This document shows positions 54,788 through 63,737 of a DNA stretch of 64,000 nucleotides, one piece after another (position 1 is the stretch's first letter; every line of letters starts with the position of its first letter). Position numbers and translations under genes: made by a program. Source of the stretch: Amycolatopsis sp. EV170708-02-1 (GTDB lineage Bacteria > Actinomycetota > Actinomycetes > Mycobacteriales > Pseudonocardiaceae); assembly GCF_022479115.1 (NCBI RefSeq), contig NZ_CP092497.1, forward strand, positions 7,998,001 through 8,062,000. Direction: 5' to 3'. The notes beneath the pieces are model-generated. The model had not been told where the DNA came from and made no database searches. It worked only from the letters and a program-made list of their open reading frames with translations.

Positions 54788-55821
54788 ATCCGGATCACCC
54801 GATCGATTTCCTTGATCGCCGCTCCCCCGCCGTACGTGGCGTTGGACAGCATCGCGACGTCCAGCCCGTCGGCCGGATAGTGCCGCATGAGCGAGCAGAC
54901 GCCGACGTTCCCGCCGTCCTTGTAGTAGTGCCGCACCGAACCGTCCGGCGCCAGTACGAACTCGAGACCGAAGCCGTAACGAACACCGCTGCTGTGGAGC
55001 ACCTGCGGCGTGAGGAACTCCTTCGTGCGCTCAGGGCTCAGGAGCCGTTCTTCGCGGATCGCCCGCAGAAGCCGCACGAGGTCGCCGACGGTGCAGTACG
55101 CCCCTCCGTCGGGTGAACCGATCGGCGGATAGCTGAAGATGTTCTGCTTCCAGCCGGTGATCCGCTCGCCGTCGAGGATCGGGTCCCAGCCCTCGGCGAC
55201 CCTCGGCTGCGGGTCACGCCGGTCGAAGAAGCCCGAATCGGTCATCCCCGCGCGGTCGAGCACGGCCTCCCGGACGTGGTCGCGATACGGCCTTCCGGTG
55301 ATCTCCTCGATCACCAGCCCCGCGAGGACATACCCCGAATTGCAGTACCGGCAGCCCTCACCCGGCGCGAAATTCGGTGCCCGGTAAGCGAAATTGGGCA
55401 GATGGTCACGTGTCTCGACAACCGAGTACACCGGCTTGTCGACCCACAGCGCCTCGTAACTCTCGCCCGCCTCCTCGTCGGCGTCGTCGGCGATCCCGGA
55501 CGTGTGCGTGAGCAGGTGCCGCGTCGTCGCCCCGGCCGCGATCATCGTGCCGTCGAGGTCGATGATCTCGCCGATCGGGCGGTCGAGGTCCAATCGGCCC
55601 TCGTCGGCCAGCCCCAGTGCGGCGATCGCGGTGACGACCTTGGTGATCGACGCGGTGTCGTACCGGACGTCCGGCGCGTTCGGCACCGACCAGCGGCGGC
55701 TGGCCAGGCCGTAGCCGCGTTCGAACAGCGTCTCGTCACCCCGCCGGATCAGCACGACCCCGGAGAAGCGGTCCTCCCCGGCGCGTTCCGTCAGCCAGGT
55801 GTCCAGTGCGGCGAAGTCCAT
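54781..55821 (-). CDS. Serine hydrolase of the beta-lactamase/D-aminopeptidase family
   Basis: 346 residues. S-x2-K motif Ser58-Lys61 (TASITKVVTA), Y-x-N motif Tyr159-Asn161 (YCNSGY) and a late H/K-x-G-type segment (YYKDGG). No signal peptide, so cytoplasmic or non-classically exported. Typical of class C-related esterases and peptidases; antibiotic hydrolysis is not implied. Confidence 0.87.
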   Translation of the reverse strand: MDFAALDTWLTERAGEDRFSGVVLIRRGDETLFERGYGLASRRWSVPNAPDVRYDTASITKVVTAIAALGLADEGRLDLDRPIGEIIDLDGTMIAAGATTRHLLTHTSGIADDADEEAGESYEALWVDKPVYSVVETRDHLPNFAYRAPNFAPGEGCRYCNSGYVLAGLVIEEITGRPYRDHVREAVLDRAGMTDSGFFDRRDPQPRVAEGWDPILDGERITGWKQNIFSYPPIGSPDGGAYCTVGDLVRLLRAIREERLLSPERTKEFLTPQVLHSSGVRYGFGLEFVLAPDGSVRHYYKDGGNVGVCSLMRHYPADGLDVAMLSNATYGGGAAIKEIDRVIRML

Positions 55822-55879
55822 GCACCGACGGTAACGACGACGAGGAGCCCGGTCGCGTGAATTCCGGTGGCCGGAACGG

Positions 55880-56758
55880 CTACTTCCGGCGCGTTTCGAG
55901 CTTGAGGCGCAGCGCGAGACCGGCCTTCACCGCGAGCATGACCGGCTTCCACAGGAGACCGCGGTGACGGTCCGCGAGGTAGCGGTACGCGCTGTCGTGG
56001 TGCGCGCGGAGCATCTTCGCCGACGCCTGCGAAGTCGAGTGCCCGCCGATGTGCATGACACTGGACGAAGGCGCGTACACGTTCAGCCAGCCGGCGCGAG
56101 CCAGCCGGTCGCCGAGGTCGACATCCTCGAAGTACATGAAGTAGCGCGTGTCGAACCCGTCGACCGAGTCGAAGGCCTCGCGACGGAACAGCTGACAGGA
56201 CCCGGAAAGCCAGCCCGCCGTGCGCTCGACCGGCGTGCCGGTCTCCTGCCGGTACTGCCGCGTCCACGGATTGCCCGGCCAGATCTTGCCGAACGCCGCG
56301 TGCCCGATCCCGCGGCCGAACGACGGCAGCAGCCGGGCCGACGGGTACACCGTGCCGTCGAGATCGTGGATGAGCGGCCCGAAGGCACCACCGCGTGGCC
56401 AGCGCTCGGCCACCTTGAGCAACGCGTCGAGCGAACCGGGCTCCCATTCGAGGTCCGGGTTCACCACGACGACCCAGCCGTAGCTGTCGTCGAGTTCCGC
56501 GACACCCCGGTTGGCGGCGGTGCCGTAACCGACGTTCTCGCCGATGCTGAGCAGCTTGACGTTGTCCCGGCGGGCGGCCTTCTCTGGCGCGCCGTCCGTG
56601 GAGGCGTTGTCGGCGACGACGACCTGGACGTCCCGGTCCGTCGCCTTCTCAAGGGTGTCGAGGAACTTCTCGAGGGTGTCGCCGGGGAAGTACGTCACGG
56701 TCACGACGGCGATCCCGTCGCCGTAGCTGGGGTGCTCAGTCACGCGGCCATTGTCCAC
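55880..56758 (-). CDS. wbbL: GT2 rhamnosyltransferase, WbbL-like
   Basis: 292 residues. GT2 fold: VVTVTYFPGDTLEKFLDTL, VVADNASTDGAPE, NPDLEWEPGSLDALL, and the acceptor region FMYFEDVDLGDRLARAGW. Best match is the mycobacterial WbbL (Rv3265c), which adds L-rhamnose to decaprenyl-diphospho-GlcNAc to build the arabinogalactan linker. The rmlD fragment at the window end supports a dTDP-rhamnose donor. GTG 56743 (MTEHPSYG) is an alternative start. Confidence 0.87.
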   Translation of the reverse strand: MDNGRVTEHPSYGDGIAVVTVTYFPGDTLEKFLDTLEKATDRDVQVVVADNASTDGAPEKAARRDNVKLLSIGENVGYGTAANRGVAELDDSYGWVVVVNPDLEWEPGSLDALLKVAERWPRGGAFGPLIHDLDGTVYPSARLLPSFGRGIGHAAFGKIWPGNPWTRQYRQETGTPVERTAGWLSGSCQLFRREAFDSVDGFDTRYFMYFEDVDLGDRLARAGWLNVYAPSSSVMHIGGHSTSQASAKMLRAHHDSAYRYLADRHRGLLWKPVMLAVKAGLALRLKLETRRK

Positions 56759-56784
56759 CCGTCACCGAACGCGCTCGGCGCCCC

Positions 56785-56842
56785 ACCCACCTCGTGAGTG
56801 TTGAGGACGGTTAGAACCGTCCTCAACACTCACGAGGTGGGT
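56785..56842. terminator. Hairpin, CCTCGTGAGTG family copy 3
   Basis: Perfect 28-bp arms (56785-56812 and 56815-56842) with a 2-base centre; the longest of the three. The first base of the downstream stop codon (56842) belongs to it. It separates two minus-strand glycosyltransferase genes. Confidence 0.75.
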
Positions 56843-57996
56843 CAGCTCGCCCGCCGCTGCGCATGCCGGTACCAAGCCTTCGCGTAAGCCTCACGGTGCC
56901 GCTCCGCGGTCGTCGCCCACGAGAACTCCTTCGCCCGCCGAAGCGCCGCTTCGGCCAGCTCAGCCCGGCGAGCCGGGGCGTCGAGCAGCTCCGAGATGGC
57001 CGCGGCGACGTCACCGGCGCCGACACCGCAGTAGGCGACCGCGTCCCCGCCGACCTCCGGCAGCGAAAGCCGTCGCGTCGTGAGCACGCTCGCGCCGCAC
57101 GCCATCGCCTCCAGCACCGGCAGCCCGAATCCCTCGCCGAGGCTCGGATAAGCGACCAGTTCGGAGCCGCCGAGGAAACCGGCGAGCGTGTCGAACGGCA
57201 GGTATCCGGCCCGGATCACCCGCAGCCGGTGCGGAACGGCGTCCAGCGCGCGCTCGACCTGCGAATCCCAGCCCGGCTGCCCGGCCAGCACTAGGGCAGG
57301 CGGGTTCGGCCTGCCGATCACGGCGTGCGCGAAGCCGCGGATCAGCGCGGGCACGTTCTTGCGCGGTTCCAGCGCGCCGAGGAACGCCACGTACGGCGTC
57401 TTACCGAGCCCGACGGCCTTGCGCGCGGCCTCGATCTCGGCGGGTGAGGGCGGATGGAACCGATCCGGTTCGACGCCGTGGTGGATGATCTCCAGCTCAG
57501 CCGTGCGCACCTGGCCGACGCGTTCCAGCTCGGCCGCCGTCGCGATGCTCGGTACGACGCACAGCGTCGCGCGGCGAAGCGCCGTCGCGGTCCAGGCGCG
57601 GAAGAAGCGCGCCTTCACCGAAGAGTGCAAAACCGCGTCGGTGAAGAAGGTCGCGTCGTGCAGCGTCACCACCGAAGCGGCCGGGCTGGCCAGCGGCATC
57701 GTGTAGTGCGGCGAGTGGACGACGTCGGCGGCGAGCCGCCGGACCAGCCGGGGCAGGGTCGCCTGCTCCCAGGTCAGCCTGGCCGTCCTGGTCGATGTCG
57801 ACGGTGAGGTGGGCACGATCCGCGCGCCGGGCGCGAGCCGGTCGTACAGCACCGCGTCCCGCGGCTGGCAGACGACGGTGATCCGCGCGCCGTCCTCGTC
57901 CAGCGCCGCGACCAGCGAATCCACGTAACGTCCGACGCCACCCCGGTCCGCGGGAACGGCGGTCGCGTCGATCAGCACGCGAGGGTCATCGGTCAC
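56842..57996 (-). CDS. GT4 glycosyltransferase
   Basis: 384 residues from GTG 57996. GT-B fold with VLIDATAVPADRGGVGRYVDSLVAAL, VHSPHYTMPL, FLGALEPRKNVPALI, and the donor-site E-x7-E region GEGFGLPVLEAMACGASVL. Mannosyl/glucosyl/rhamnosyl donor class. Related to the gene at 58046 and to that at 62574. A possible role in a cell-surface glycan is inferred from the neighbourhood. Confidence 0.88.
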   Translation of the reverse strand: MTDDPRVLIDATAVPADRGGVGRYVDSLVAALDEDGARITVVCQPRDAVLYDRLAPGARIVPTSPSTSTRTARLTWEQATLPRLVRRLAADVVHSPHYTMPLASPAASVVTLHDATFFTDAVLHSSVKARFFRAWTATALRRATLCVVPSIATAAELERVGQVRTAELEIIHHGVEPDRFHPPSPAEIEAARKAVGLGKTPYVAFLGALEPRKNVPALIRGFAHAVIGRPNPPALVLAGQPGWDSQVERALDAVPHRLRVIRAGYLPFDTLAGFLGGSELVAYPSLGEGFGLPVLEAMACGASVLTTRRLSLPEVGGDAVAYCGVGAGDVAAAISELLDAPARRAELAEAALRRAKEFSWATTAERHREAYAKAWYRHAQRRAS

Positions 57997-58045
57997 CCTA
58001 GGAGGGTACGGCGGCGCCCTGGGTCCGCGGTGGGGAACCGAGAAA

Positions 58046-59104
58046 CTAATCGCGCAGGTGGAGGCCCCAAACGGCGGAAGCGGCCCGTTGCCACGTGAAC
58101 TCACTCGAACGGCTGAGACCACTGTCACGCAACGCCGCCGCACGCTCCGGGTGGTCGAGGACGTCCCGAAGGGCATCCGCAAGCGCTTGCGCATCCCCGA
58201 CAGGGACGGTGACGCCCGCTCCCCCGGCCACCTCGACCAGTGCAGGAGCGTCCGAATGCACCACCGGCACCCCGGCCGCCATCGCCTCGACCAGCGGGAG
58301 CCCGAACCCCTCCGCGCGGCTCGGCATCGCCAGCACCGACGCGCCCCGCAAAGTGAACGCCAGCTCTGCGTCGCTCACCTTCCCCAGCACCCGGACGTCG
58401 GCGCCGTGCTCGCGCGCCAGCGCCGTCGGGTCGATGCCGCCCCAGCCCGGCTGACCGGCCAGCACCAGCGGCACCCCGATCCGGCCGGCGGCGTCGATCA
58501 GCACGTCGATGCCCTTGCGCGGCTCGATCGTTCCGATCGCGAGCACGTACCGCTCCGGCAGCGCGACCTCGGCGAATCCGGCGGGCGGCCGCACCCCGTG
58601 CGGGATCACGCGCACCGGCACCGAAACCGGCACCAGCCCGGCGAGCTCGTCCGCGATCGCTCGCGTGGGCACGGTCAGCGCGGTCGCCCGCGACGCGGCC
58701 CGCGCGATCATCGCCTTGTGCCACGTGACACCGCGCGGGGTCAGCGTCTCGGGATGCGTCCACGGCACGGTGTCGTGCACCGCGACCGACAGCGTCCGCC
58801 CCTTCGGCACCCGGGCGGGCGCGAGCGGTGTCGGCGCGTGGACCGCGTCGCCGCCCGGCCACCACGGCAGGCCCAGCTGCCACGCGGCGATCAGCCCCCG
58901 GGGCGGGATCGGCAGCACGCGCGGCCCCGCGACCCCTTCGACGACCGCGGCCTCGATGTCGGCGTGCCGCGCGACCACGCTCGACACCGTCCAGCCCGGC
59001 GGCGCCGTCCCGGCGAGGGCGCGCAGCAGCTCGCCGGTGTAGCGGCCGGTCCCGCCGGGGACCGGCGCCAGCAGCTGCTCGGCGAGCACGACCAGTTCGG
59101 GCAT
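58046..59104 (-). CDS. GT4 glycosyltransferase
   Basis: 352 residues from ATG 59104, with GGAGAGAATAGAGACC upstream. GT-B with LLAPVPGGTGRYTGELLRAL, AIGTIEPRKGIDVLI and AEGFGLPLVEAMAAGVPVV. Its start and that of the divergent GT2 gene are only 19 bp apart. Confidence 0.88.
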   Translation of the reverse strand: MPELVVLAEQLLAPVPGGTGRYTGELLRALAGTAPPGWTVSSVVARHADIEAAVVEGVAGPRVLPIPPRGLIAAWQLGLPWWPGGDAVHAPTPLAPARVPKGRTLSVAVHDTVPWTHPETLTPRGVTWHKAMIARAASRATALTVPTRAIADELAGLVPVSVPVRVIPHGVRPPAGFAEVALPERYVLAIGTIEPRKGIDVLIDAAGRIGVPLVLAGQPGWGGIDPTALAREHGADVRVLGKVSDAELAFTLRGASVLAMPSRAEGFGLPLVEAMAAGVPVVHSDAPALVEVAGGAGVTVPVGDAQALADALRDVLDHPERAAALRDSGLSRSSEFTWQRAASAVWGLHLRD

Positions 59105-59123
59105 GGTCTCTATTCTCTCCACC

Positions 59124-60035
59124 ATGACCAGCACCACCGTCGTCGTGGTCACCTGGCGCGGCGCCGCGCACATCACCGCCTGCCTCGACGCCCTCGCCGC
59201 GCAGTCCCGTGCGCATCGGACCCTGGTCGTCGACAACGCCTCCGACGACGGAACGGCCGCCCTGCTCGCCGCCCATCCGTCGAAGCCCGAAGTACTCCGG
59301 CTGCGGCGCAACACCGGCTACGCGGGCGCCATGGCCGCCGCACTGGACAAAGTGGACACTCCGCTGATGGCCTGGCTGAACGACGACGCCGCTCCGACGC
59401 CGGAGTGGCTCGCGACCTGCGAAGACACGCTCGCGAAGGCGCCGCTCGCCGCCGCCGTGAGCGCCCGGCTGACGCTCGCCGACGGGACCGTCCAGTCCAC
59501 CGGCGTCCGCCTGACGGCCGACGGCCACGGCGCCGACCTGCCGGAACCCGCCGGAGAGATCTTCGGCTTCTGCGGGGGCGCGGCCGTGCTCGACGTCGAG
59601 GCGCTCCGTTCCGTCGGCGGCGTCCCGGCCTCCTATTTCTGCTACTACGAGGACACCGACACCGCGTGGCGGCTGCGGCTGGCGGGCTGGGACGTCGTCA
59701 GCGCCGAAGCCGACGTCACCCATCAGCATGGCGCCAGCACCCGGCCGGGTTCGGTCCGGTTCCACCTGTGGAATGAACGCAACCGCCTCCTCACCCTCCT
59801 GCGGTGCGCACCGCGCGCGGTGGCGATCCGTCAGCTGGTGAAGTTCGCGGTCCTGACCGCGGTACTGCCGCTCCGGGGGAAACCGGCGGCGCCGAACTTC
59901 CGTCCGATGCTCCGGTGCCGCGTCCTGGGCGCCGTCGCCGCCCGCCTGCCGCGCACGCTGGTCGAGCGGCGGGCCGTCGGGCGACGGGCGACACTGGGCC
60001 GAGGCGCGGTCTGGGACGCATGGGCCGGGCTTTAA
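59124..60035 (+). CDS. GT2 glycosyltransferase
   Basis: 303 residues from ATG 59124. GT2 signatures VVVVTWRGAAHITACLDALAAQ, VVDNASDDGTAALL, WLNDDAAPTPEWL and CYYEDTDTAWRLRLAGW. No ribosome-binding site fits before the ATG because the space is taken by the divergent gene, so a leaderless transcript is likely. The next gene starts 33 bp later. Confidence 0.85.
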   Translation: MTSTTVVVVTWRGAAHITACLDALAAQSRAHRTLVVDNASDDGTAALLAAHPSKPEVLRLRRNTGYAGAMAAALDKVDTPLMAWLNDDAAPTPEWLATCEDTLAKAPLAAAVSARLTLADGTVQSTGVRLTADGHGADLPEPAGEIFGFCGGAAVLDVEALRSVGGVPASYFCYYEDTDTAWRLRLAGWDVVSAEADVTHQHGASTRPGSVRFHLWNERNRLLTLLRCAPRAVAIRQLVKFAVLTAVLPLRGKPAAPNFRPMLRCRVLGAVAARLPRTLVERRAVGRRATLGRGAVWDAWAGL

Positions 60036-60067
60036 GCTTGGTCCAATCGAGTGCAGGGAGTACGGCT

Positions 60068-62581
60068 TTGGCGCAGGGGGAAACGCAACCGGTCGTCTCG
60101 GTGATCGTCGTGAACTACCGGGGGGCCGCCGACACCGTCACCTGCCTGCGCGCACTCGCTGAACACGATTACCCGAACCTCGAGGTCATCTGCGTCGACA
60201 ACGCCTCCGGTGGCACCGACGTGGCCGAGATCAAGGCAGCCGCGCCGGGCGTCAAGCTCGTAGAGTCCCCGGTGAACTCCGGCTTCGCGGGTGGCTGCAA
60301 CCTCGGCGCGAAGCACGCCACCGGCACCGTCCTCGCCTTCCTCAACAACGACGCCCGCCCGGCTCCCGGCTGGGTCGGCGCGGCCGTCGCCGAGCTGCGC
60401 GCGCAGCCGGCCGTCGCCGCGGTGGCCAGCAAGGTCCTCGACTGGGACGGCACCGGCACCGACTTCGTCGACGCGGGCCTCACCTGGTTCGGCATGGGCT
60501 ACAAACGCCACGCCGGCCGCCCGCTGGACGACGTCCCCGCCGCCGACCACGAGATCGCCAAGGACGTCCTGTTCGCGACGGGTTCGGCGATGTTCGTCCG
60601 CGCCGGGGTGTTCGCCGAGCTCGGCGGGTTCGACGAGCGGTTCTTCATGTTCTACGAGGACGTCGACCTCGGCTGGCGGCTGAACCTGCGCGGCTGGCGA
60701 GTGCGCTACGTGCCGGAGTCGCTGACCTATCACAAGCACCACGCCACGATGTCCACAGTGGACGCTCCGGACTCCGGGCGTGAGACGTTCTTGCTCGAAC
60801 GCAACGCCTTGGCCGCGCTGTACAAGAACCTTTCCGACGAAACTCTCTCGCGTGCGCTGCCCGCCGCGCTGGCGCTGGCCGTCCGCCGGGCGACGGCGCG
60901 AGGCGACCTCGACGCCACCCGGTTCGATCTCGCCCAGGGCGCCGGCCCCGCCGAAACCGGGCCGGTCGAGGTGCCGAGGACGACCTTGGCCGGCGTGCTG
61001 GCGATCGACCAGTTCGTCGAACTGCTGCCGTCGCTCGCCGAGTCGCGCGCCGCCGAGCAGGCCGCCCGCGTCCGCACCGACGCCGATCTGCTTCCCTTGC
61101 TGCGCAAGGCCTTGGAGCCCGCGTATCCGCTGCCGCGCTATCTCGCCGCGCACGATGTCCTGGTCGAGACGTTCGGCATCGACGCGCTCTTCGGGCAGCG
61201 CCGCAAGGTACTGGTGATCACCGGCGACGCGATCACCGAGCGGATGGCGGGCCCGGCGATCCGCGCCTGGAACATGGCCGCGACCCTGGCCACCGAGCAC
61301 GACGTCCACCTGGTGACGATCAACCCCCTCGCCGACCCGCCGCCCGCGGCGTTCCGGGTCAGCGCGGCCACCCGGCGCGATCTGGAGACACCGATCGCCT
61401 GGGCCGACATCATCATCCTGCAGGGTCACGTGCTGGAGCTCGCGCCCTCGCTCAAGAAGCAGTACGCGCACAAGATCGTGGTCGCGGACCTGTACGACCC
61501 GATGCACCTGGAGCTGCTCGAACAGGGCAAGGGCGTGCCCGACGACAAACGGGCACTGGACCTCATCGGGGTCACCAAGGTCCTCGACGCGCAGCTGGAG
61601 CGCGGAGACTTCTTCCTGTGCGCTTCGGAGCGTCAGCGCCACTTCTGGCTGGGCCACCTCGCCGCGATGGGCAGGCTCTCGCCGCGCCTGTACGACGCCG
61701 ACCCGACCACCCAGTCGCTGCTGTCGATCGTCCCGTTCGGCCTGTCCCCGCAGGCACCCGTGCGCACCGGCCCCGGCCTCCGGTCCACTTTGGACGGCAT
61801 CGGCGAGACCGATCACGTCGTGCTGTGGGCGGGCGGGGTCTACAGCTGGTTCGACCCGCTGACCCTGGTCCGGGCGATCGAACGGCTGCGGCAGCGCCGC
61901 GGCGACGTCCGGCTGGTGTTCCTCGGGATGAAGCATCCCAACCCCGAGGTCACCGAGATGGACATCGGCGCGCGCACGATGCTCCTCTCGGACACGCTCG
62001 GGCTCACCGGCAAACACGTGTTCTTCAACCAGCAGTGGGTGCCGTACGAAGAGCGCCAGAACTGGCTGCTCGACGCGAACTGCGGTGTCACCACGCATTA
62101 CGAACACGTCGAGACGACGTTCGCGTTCCGCACGCGGGTGCTGGACTACCTGTGGGCCGGGCTGCCGATCGTCACCACCGACGGCGACTCGTTCGCCGAC
62201 CTGGTCCGTGAGGAACGGCTCGGCGTCGTCGTCCCCGCCGAAGACGTGGACGCGCTGGCCGACGCGCTGGAAAAAGCGTTGTACGACGAGGAGTTCGCCG
62301 CGGGCTGCGTCGAGCGGATGGCCGCCGTCGCCCAGCGCTACGCCTGGCCTGAAGCGCTGAAGCCGCTGGTGGAGTTCTGCCGGAACCCGCGACCCGCCGC
62401 CGACCGGCTGCCCGGCTCGGAAGACCTCGTGGTCACCGCGCCGGTGCGGGGCAAGGAAATGCTGCGCCGCGACGTCGACCTGATCCGCGAGTATCTCGCC
62501 GACGGCGGGCCGAAGGAGCTCGCGCGGCGCGTCGGCGGCCGCGTGGTCAAGGTCGCCAAGCAGAGGCTCGGCCGTGGCTGA
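60068..62581 (+). CDS. Two-domain glycosyltransferase, GT2 fused to GT4-like
   Basis: 837 residues from TTG 60068 (MAQGETQP), chosen for AGGGAG eight bases upstream; ATG 60020 is in frame but lacks a site. GT2 domain at about 9-300 (VIVVNYRGAADTVTCL, VDNASGG, FLNNDARP, FMFYEDVDLGWRL). A helical linker to about 375 is followed by a GT-B half (KVLVITGDAITERMAGPAIRAWNMA, VVADLYDPMHLELL, LWAGGVYSWFDPLTLVRAI, LDYLWAGLPIVTTDGDSFADLV). Probably adds two sugars in succession to a surface glycan. Confidence 0.85.
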   Translation: MAQGETQPVVSVIVVNYRGAADTVTCLRALAEHDYPNLEVICVDNASGGTDVAEIKAAAPGVKLVESPVNSGFAGGCNLGAKHATGTVLAFLNNDARPAPGWVGAAVAELRAQPAVAAVASKVLDWDGTGTDFVDAGLTWFGMGYKRHAGRPLDDVPAADHEIAKDVLFATGSAMFVRAGVFAELGGFDERFFMFYEDVDLGWRLNLRGWRVRYVPESLTYHKHHATMSTVDAPDSGRETFLLERNALAALYKNLSDETLSRALPAALALAVRRATARGDLDATRFDLAQGAGPAETGPVEVPRTTLAGVLAIDQFVELLPSLAESRAAEQAARVRTDADLLPLLRKALEPAYPLPRYLAAHDVLVETFGIDALFGQRRKVLVITGDAITERMAGPAIRAWNMAATLATEHDVHLVTINPLADPPPAAFRVSAATRRDLETPIAWADIIILQGHVLELAPSLKKQYAHKIVVADLYDPMHLELLEQGKGVPDDKRALDLIGVTKVLDAQLERGDFFLCASERQRHFWLGHLAAMGRLSPRLYDADPTTQSLLSIVPFGLSPQAPVRTGPGLRSTLDGIGETDHVVLWAGGVYSWFDPLTLVRAIERLRQRRGDVRLVFLGMKHPNPEVTEMDIGARTMLLSDTLGLTGKHVFFNQQWVPYEERQNWLLDANCGVTTHYEHVETTFAFRTRVLDYLWAGLPIVTTDGDSFADLVREERLGVVVPAEDVDALADALEKALYDEEFAAGCVERMAAVAQRYAWPEALKPLVEFCRNPRPAADRLPGSEDLVVTAPVRGKEMLRRDVDLIREYLADGGPKELARRVGGRVVKVAKQRLGRG

Positions 62582-63662
62582 CCGCCCCTTGCGCGTCCTG
62601 CTCGACGGGACCCCGCTTCTCGGTGCCAGGACGGGTATCGGCCGGTACACCGTCGCCCTGTCCGAAGAGCTCGCCTCGATGTCCGAAGTGGACACTCGCG
62701 CGGTCGCGTTCACGTTGCGCGGCTGGCGGCGCCTGCGGCACGTGCTCCCGCACGGCGTCCGGGCCCGCGGCATGCCCGTGGCGGCGCGGCTGCTGCGGAA
62801 GGCGTGGCTGCGTTCGCAGCTGCCGCCGGTGGAACTGTTCGCCGGGCCGACGGACGTCGTGCACGGCACCAACTTCGTGCTGCCCGGCCGGTTCCGCGCG
62901 GCGGGCGTGGTGACCATCCACGATCTGGCCTTTTTGGACGCTCCCGAGGAGCTCGCGCCGAGCGATCACGAACTGCCGCGGCTGGTCCGGCGCGGGGCCC
63001 GGCTCGCCGACGCGATCTGCACGCCCACCAACGCCGTCGCCGATCAGGTCGCCGAACGGCTCGACGTGGACCGCGGCAAGATCATCGTCACCCCGCTCGG
63101 CGTGAACCCGGCGTGGTTCACCGCGCGTCCGCCGGATCCGGAACGCCGCAAGGAACTCGGCCTCCCGGACAGGTACCTGCTCTTCGCGGGCGCCCCCGGG
63201 CCGCGGAAGGGACTGCACTGGCTCCAGCAGGCCCACGAGGCCGCGCCGGATCTGCCGGATCTGGTGTTCGTCGGCCCCGGTTCGTTCTCGGTGGGCTCGC
63301 GTTCGCGGCACGTCGGCTACCTGTCGGACGTGAACCTCCGGCGTGTCGTCGCCGGGGCCAGCGCGCTGGTGCTGCCGTCGCGCGACGAGGGCTTCGGTCT
63401 CCCGGTGCTGGAAGCGCTGGCATCGGACGTTCCCGTGGTGTGCACGGACATCCCGGCGCTGCGCGAGGTCGCGGGGAACTGCGCGAGCCTGGTCCCCTAC
63501 GAGGACGTCGACGGGCTCGTGGAGGCGCTGCGGATCGCCGTCAGCGACCCGCACGCCGTCGCCACCTCGGCCGCGCGCCGCGCCCACGTCGCGAACTTCA
63601 CCTGGCGCGCGTGCGCCGAACTCACCGTCGCCGCGTACCGCCAGGCGAGCACTAAGCACTGA
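62574..63662 (+). CDS. GT4 glycosyltransferase
   Basis: 362 residues, GTG start overlapping the fused glycosyltransferase by 8 bp. GT-B with LLGARTGIGRYTVALSEEL, VHGTNFVLPG, PLGVNPAWF, FAGAPGPRKGLHWL and DEGFGLPVLEALASDVPVV. Together with the two preceding genes it forms a three-gene operon ended by the 63666 hairpin. Confidence 0.88.
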   Translation: MADRPLRVLLDGTPLLGARTGIGRYTVALSEELASMSEVDTRAVAFTLRGWRRLRHVLPHGVRARGMPVAARLLRKAWLRSQLPPVELFAGPTDVVHGTNFVLPGRFRAAGVVTIHDLAFLDAPEELAPSDHELPRLVRRGARLADAICTPTNAVADQVAERLDVDRGKIIVTPLGVNPAWFTARPPDPERRKELGLPDRYLLFAGAPGPRKGLHWLQQAHEAAPDLPDLVFVGPGSFSVGSRSRHVGYLSDVNLRRVVAGASALVLPSRDEGFGLPVLEALASDVPVVCTDIPALREVAGNCASLVPYEDVDGLVEALRIAVSDPHAVATSAARRAHVANFTWRACAELTVAAYRQASTKH

Positions 63663-63665
63663 TCT

Positions 63666-63733
63666 CCCGCGTTTCGTCCTCTGAATGCTGTAGTTGCACA
63701 CGCAAGGACCGCATTCAGAGGACGAAACGCGGG
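63666..63733. terminator. Terminator between the GT operon and rmlD
   Basis: Perfect 23-bp arms (63666-63688 and 63711-63733), starting CCCGCGTTTCGTCCTCTG, with a 22-base loop. It lies four bases after the GT4 stop and four before the rmlD stop. Confidence 0.75.
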
Positions 63734-63737
63734 CGGG

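Noticed and set aside
54781..55821. A true beta-lactamase
   Set aside because: S-x2-K and Y-x-N motifs are shared with many esterases and peptidases, and there is no signal peptide.
60032..62917. Long minus-strand frame opposite the fused glycosyltransferase
   Set aside because: No recognisable motif, no ribosome-binding site, and the plus strand encodes clear GT2 and GT-B motifs.
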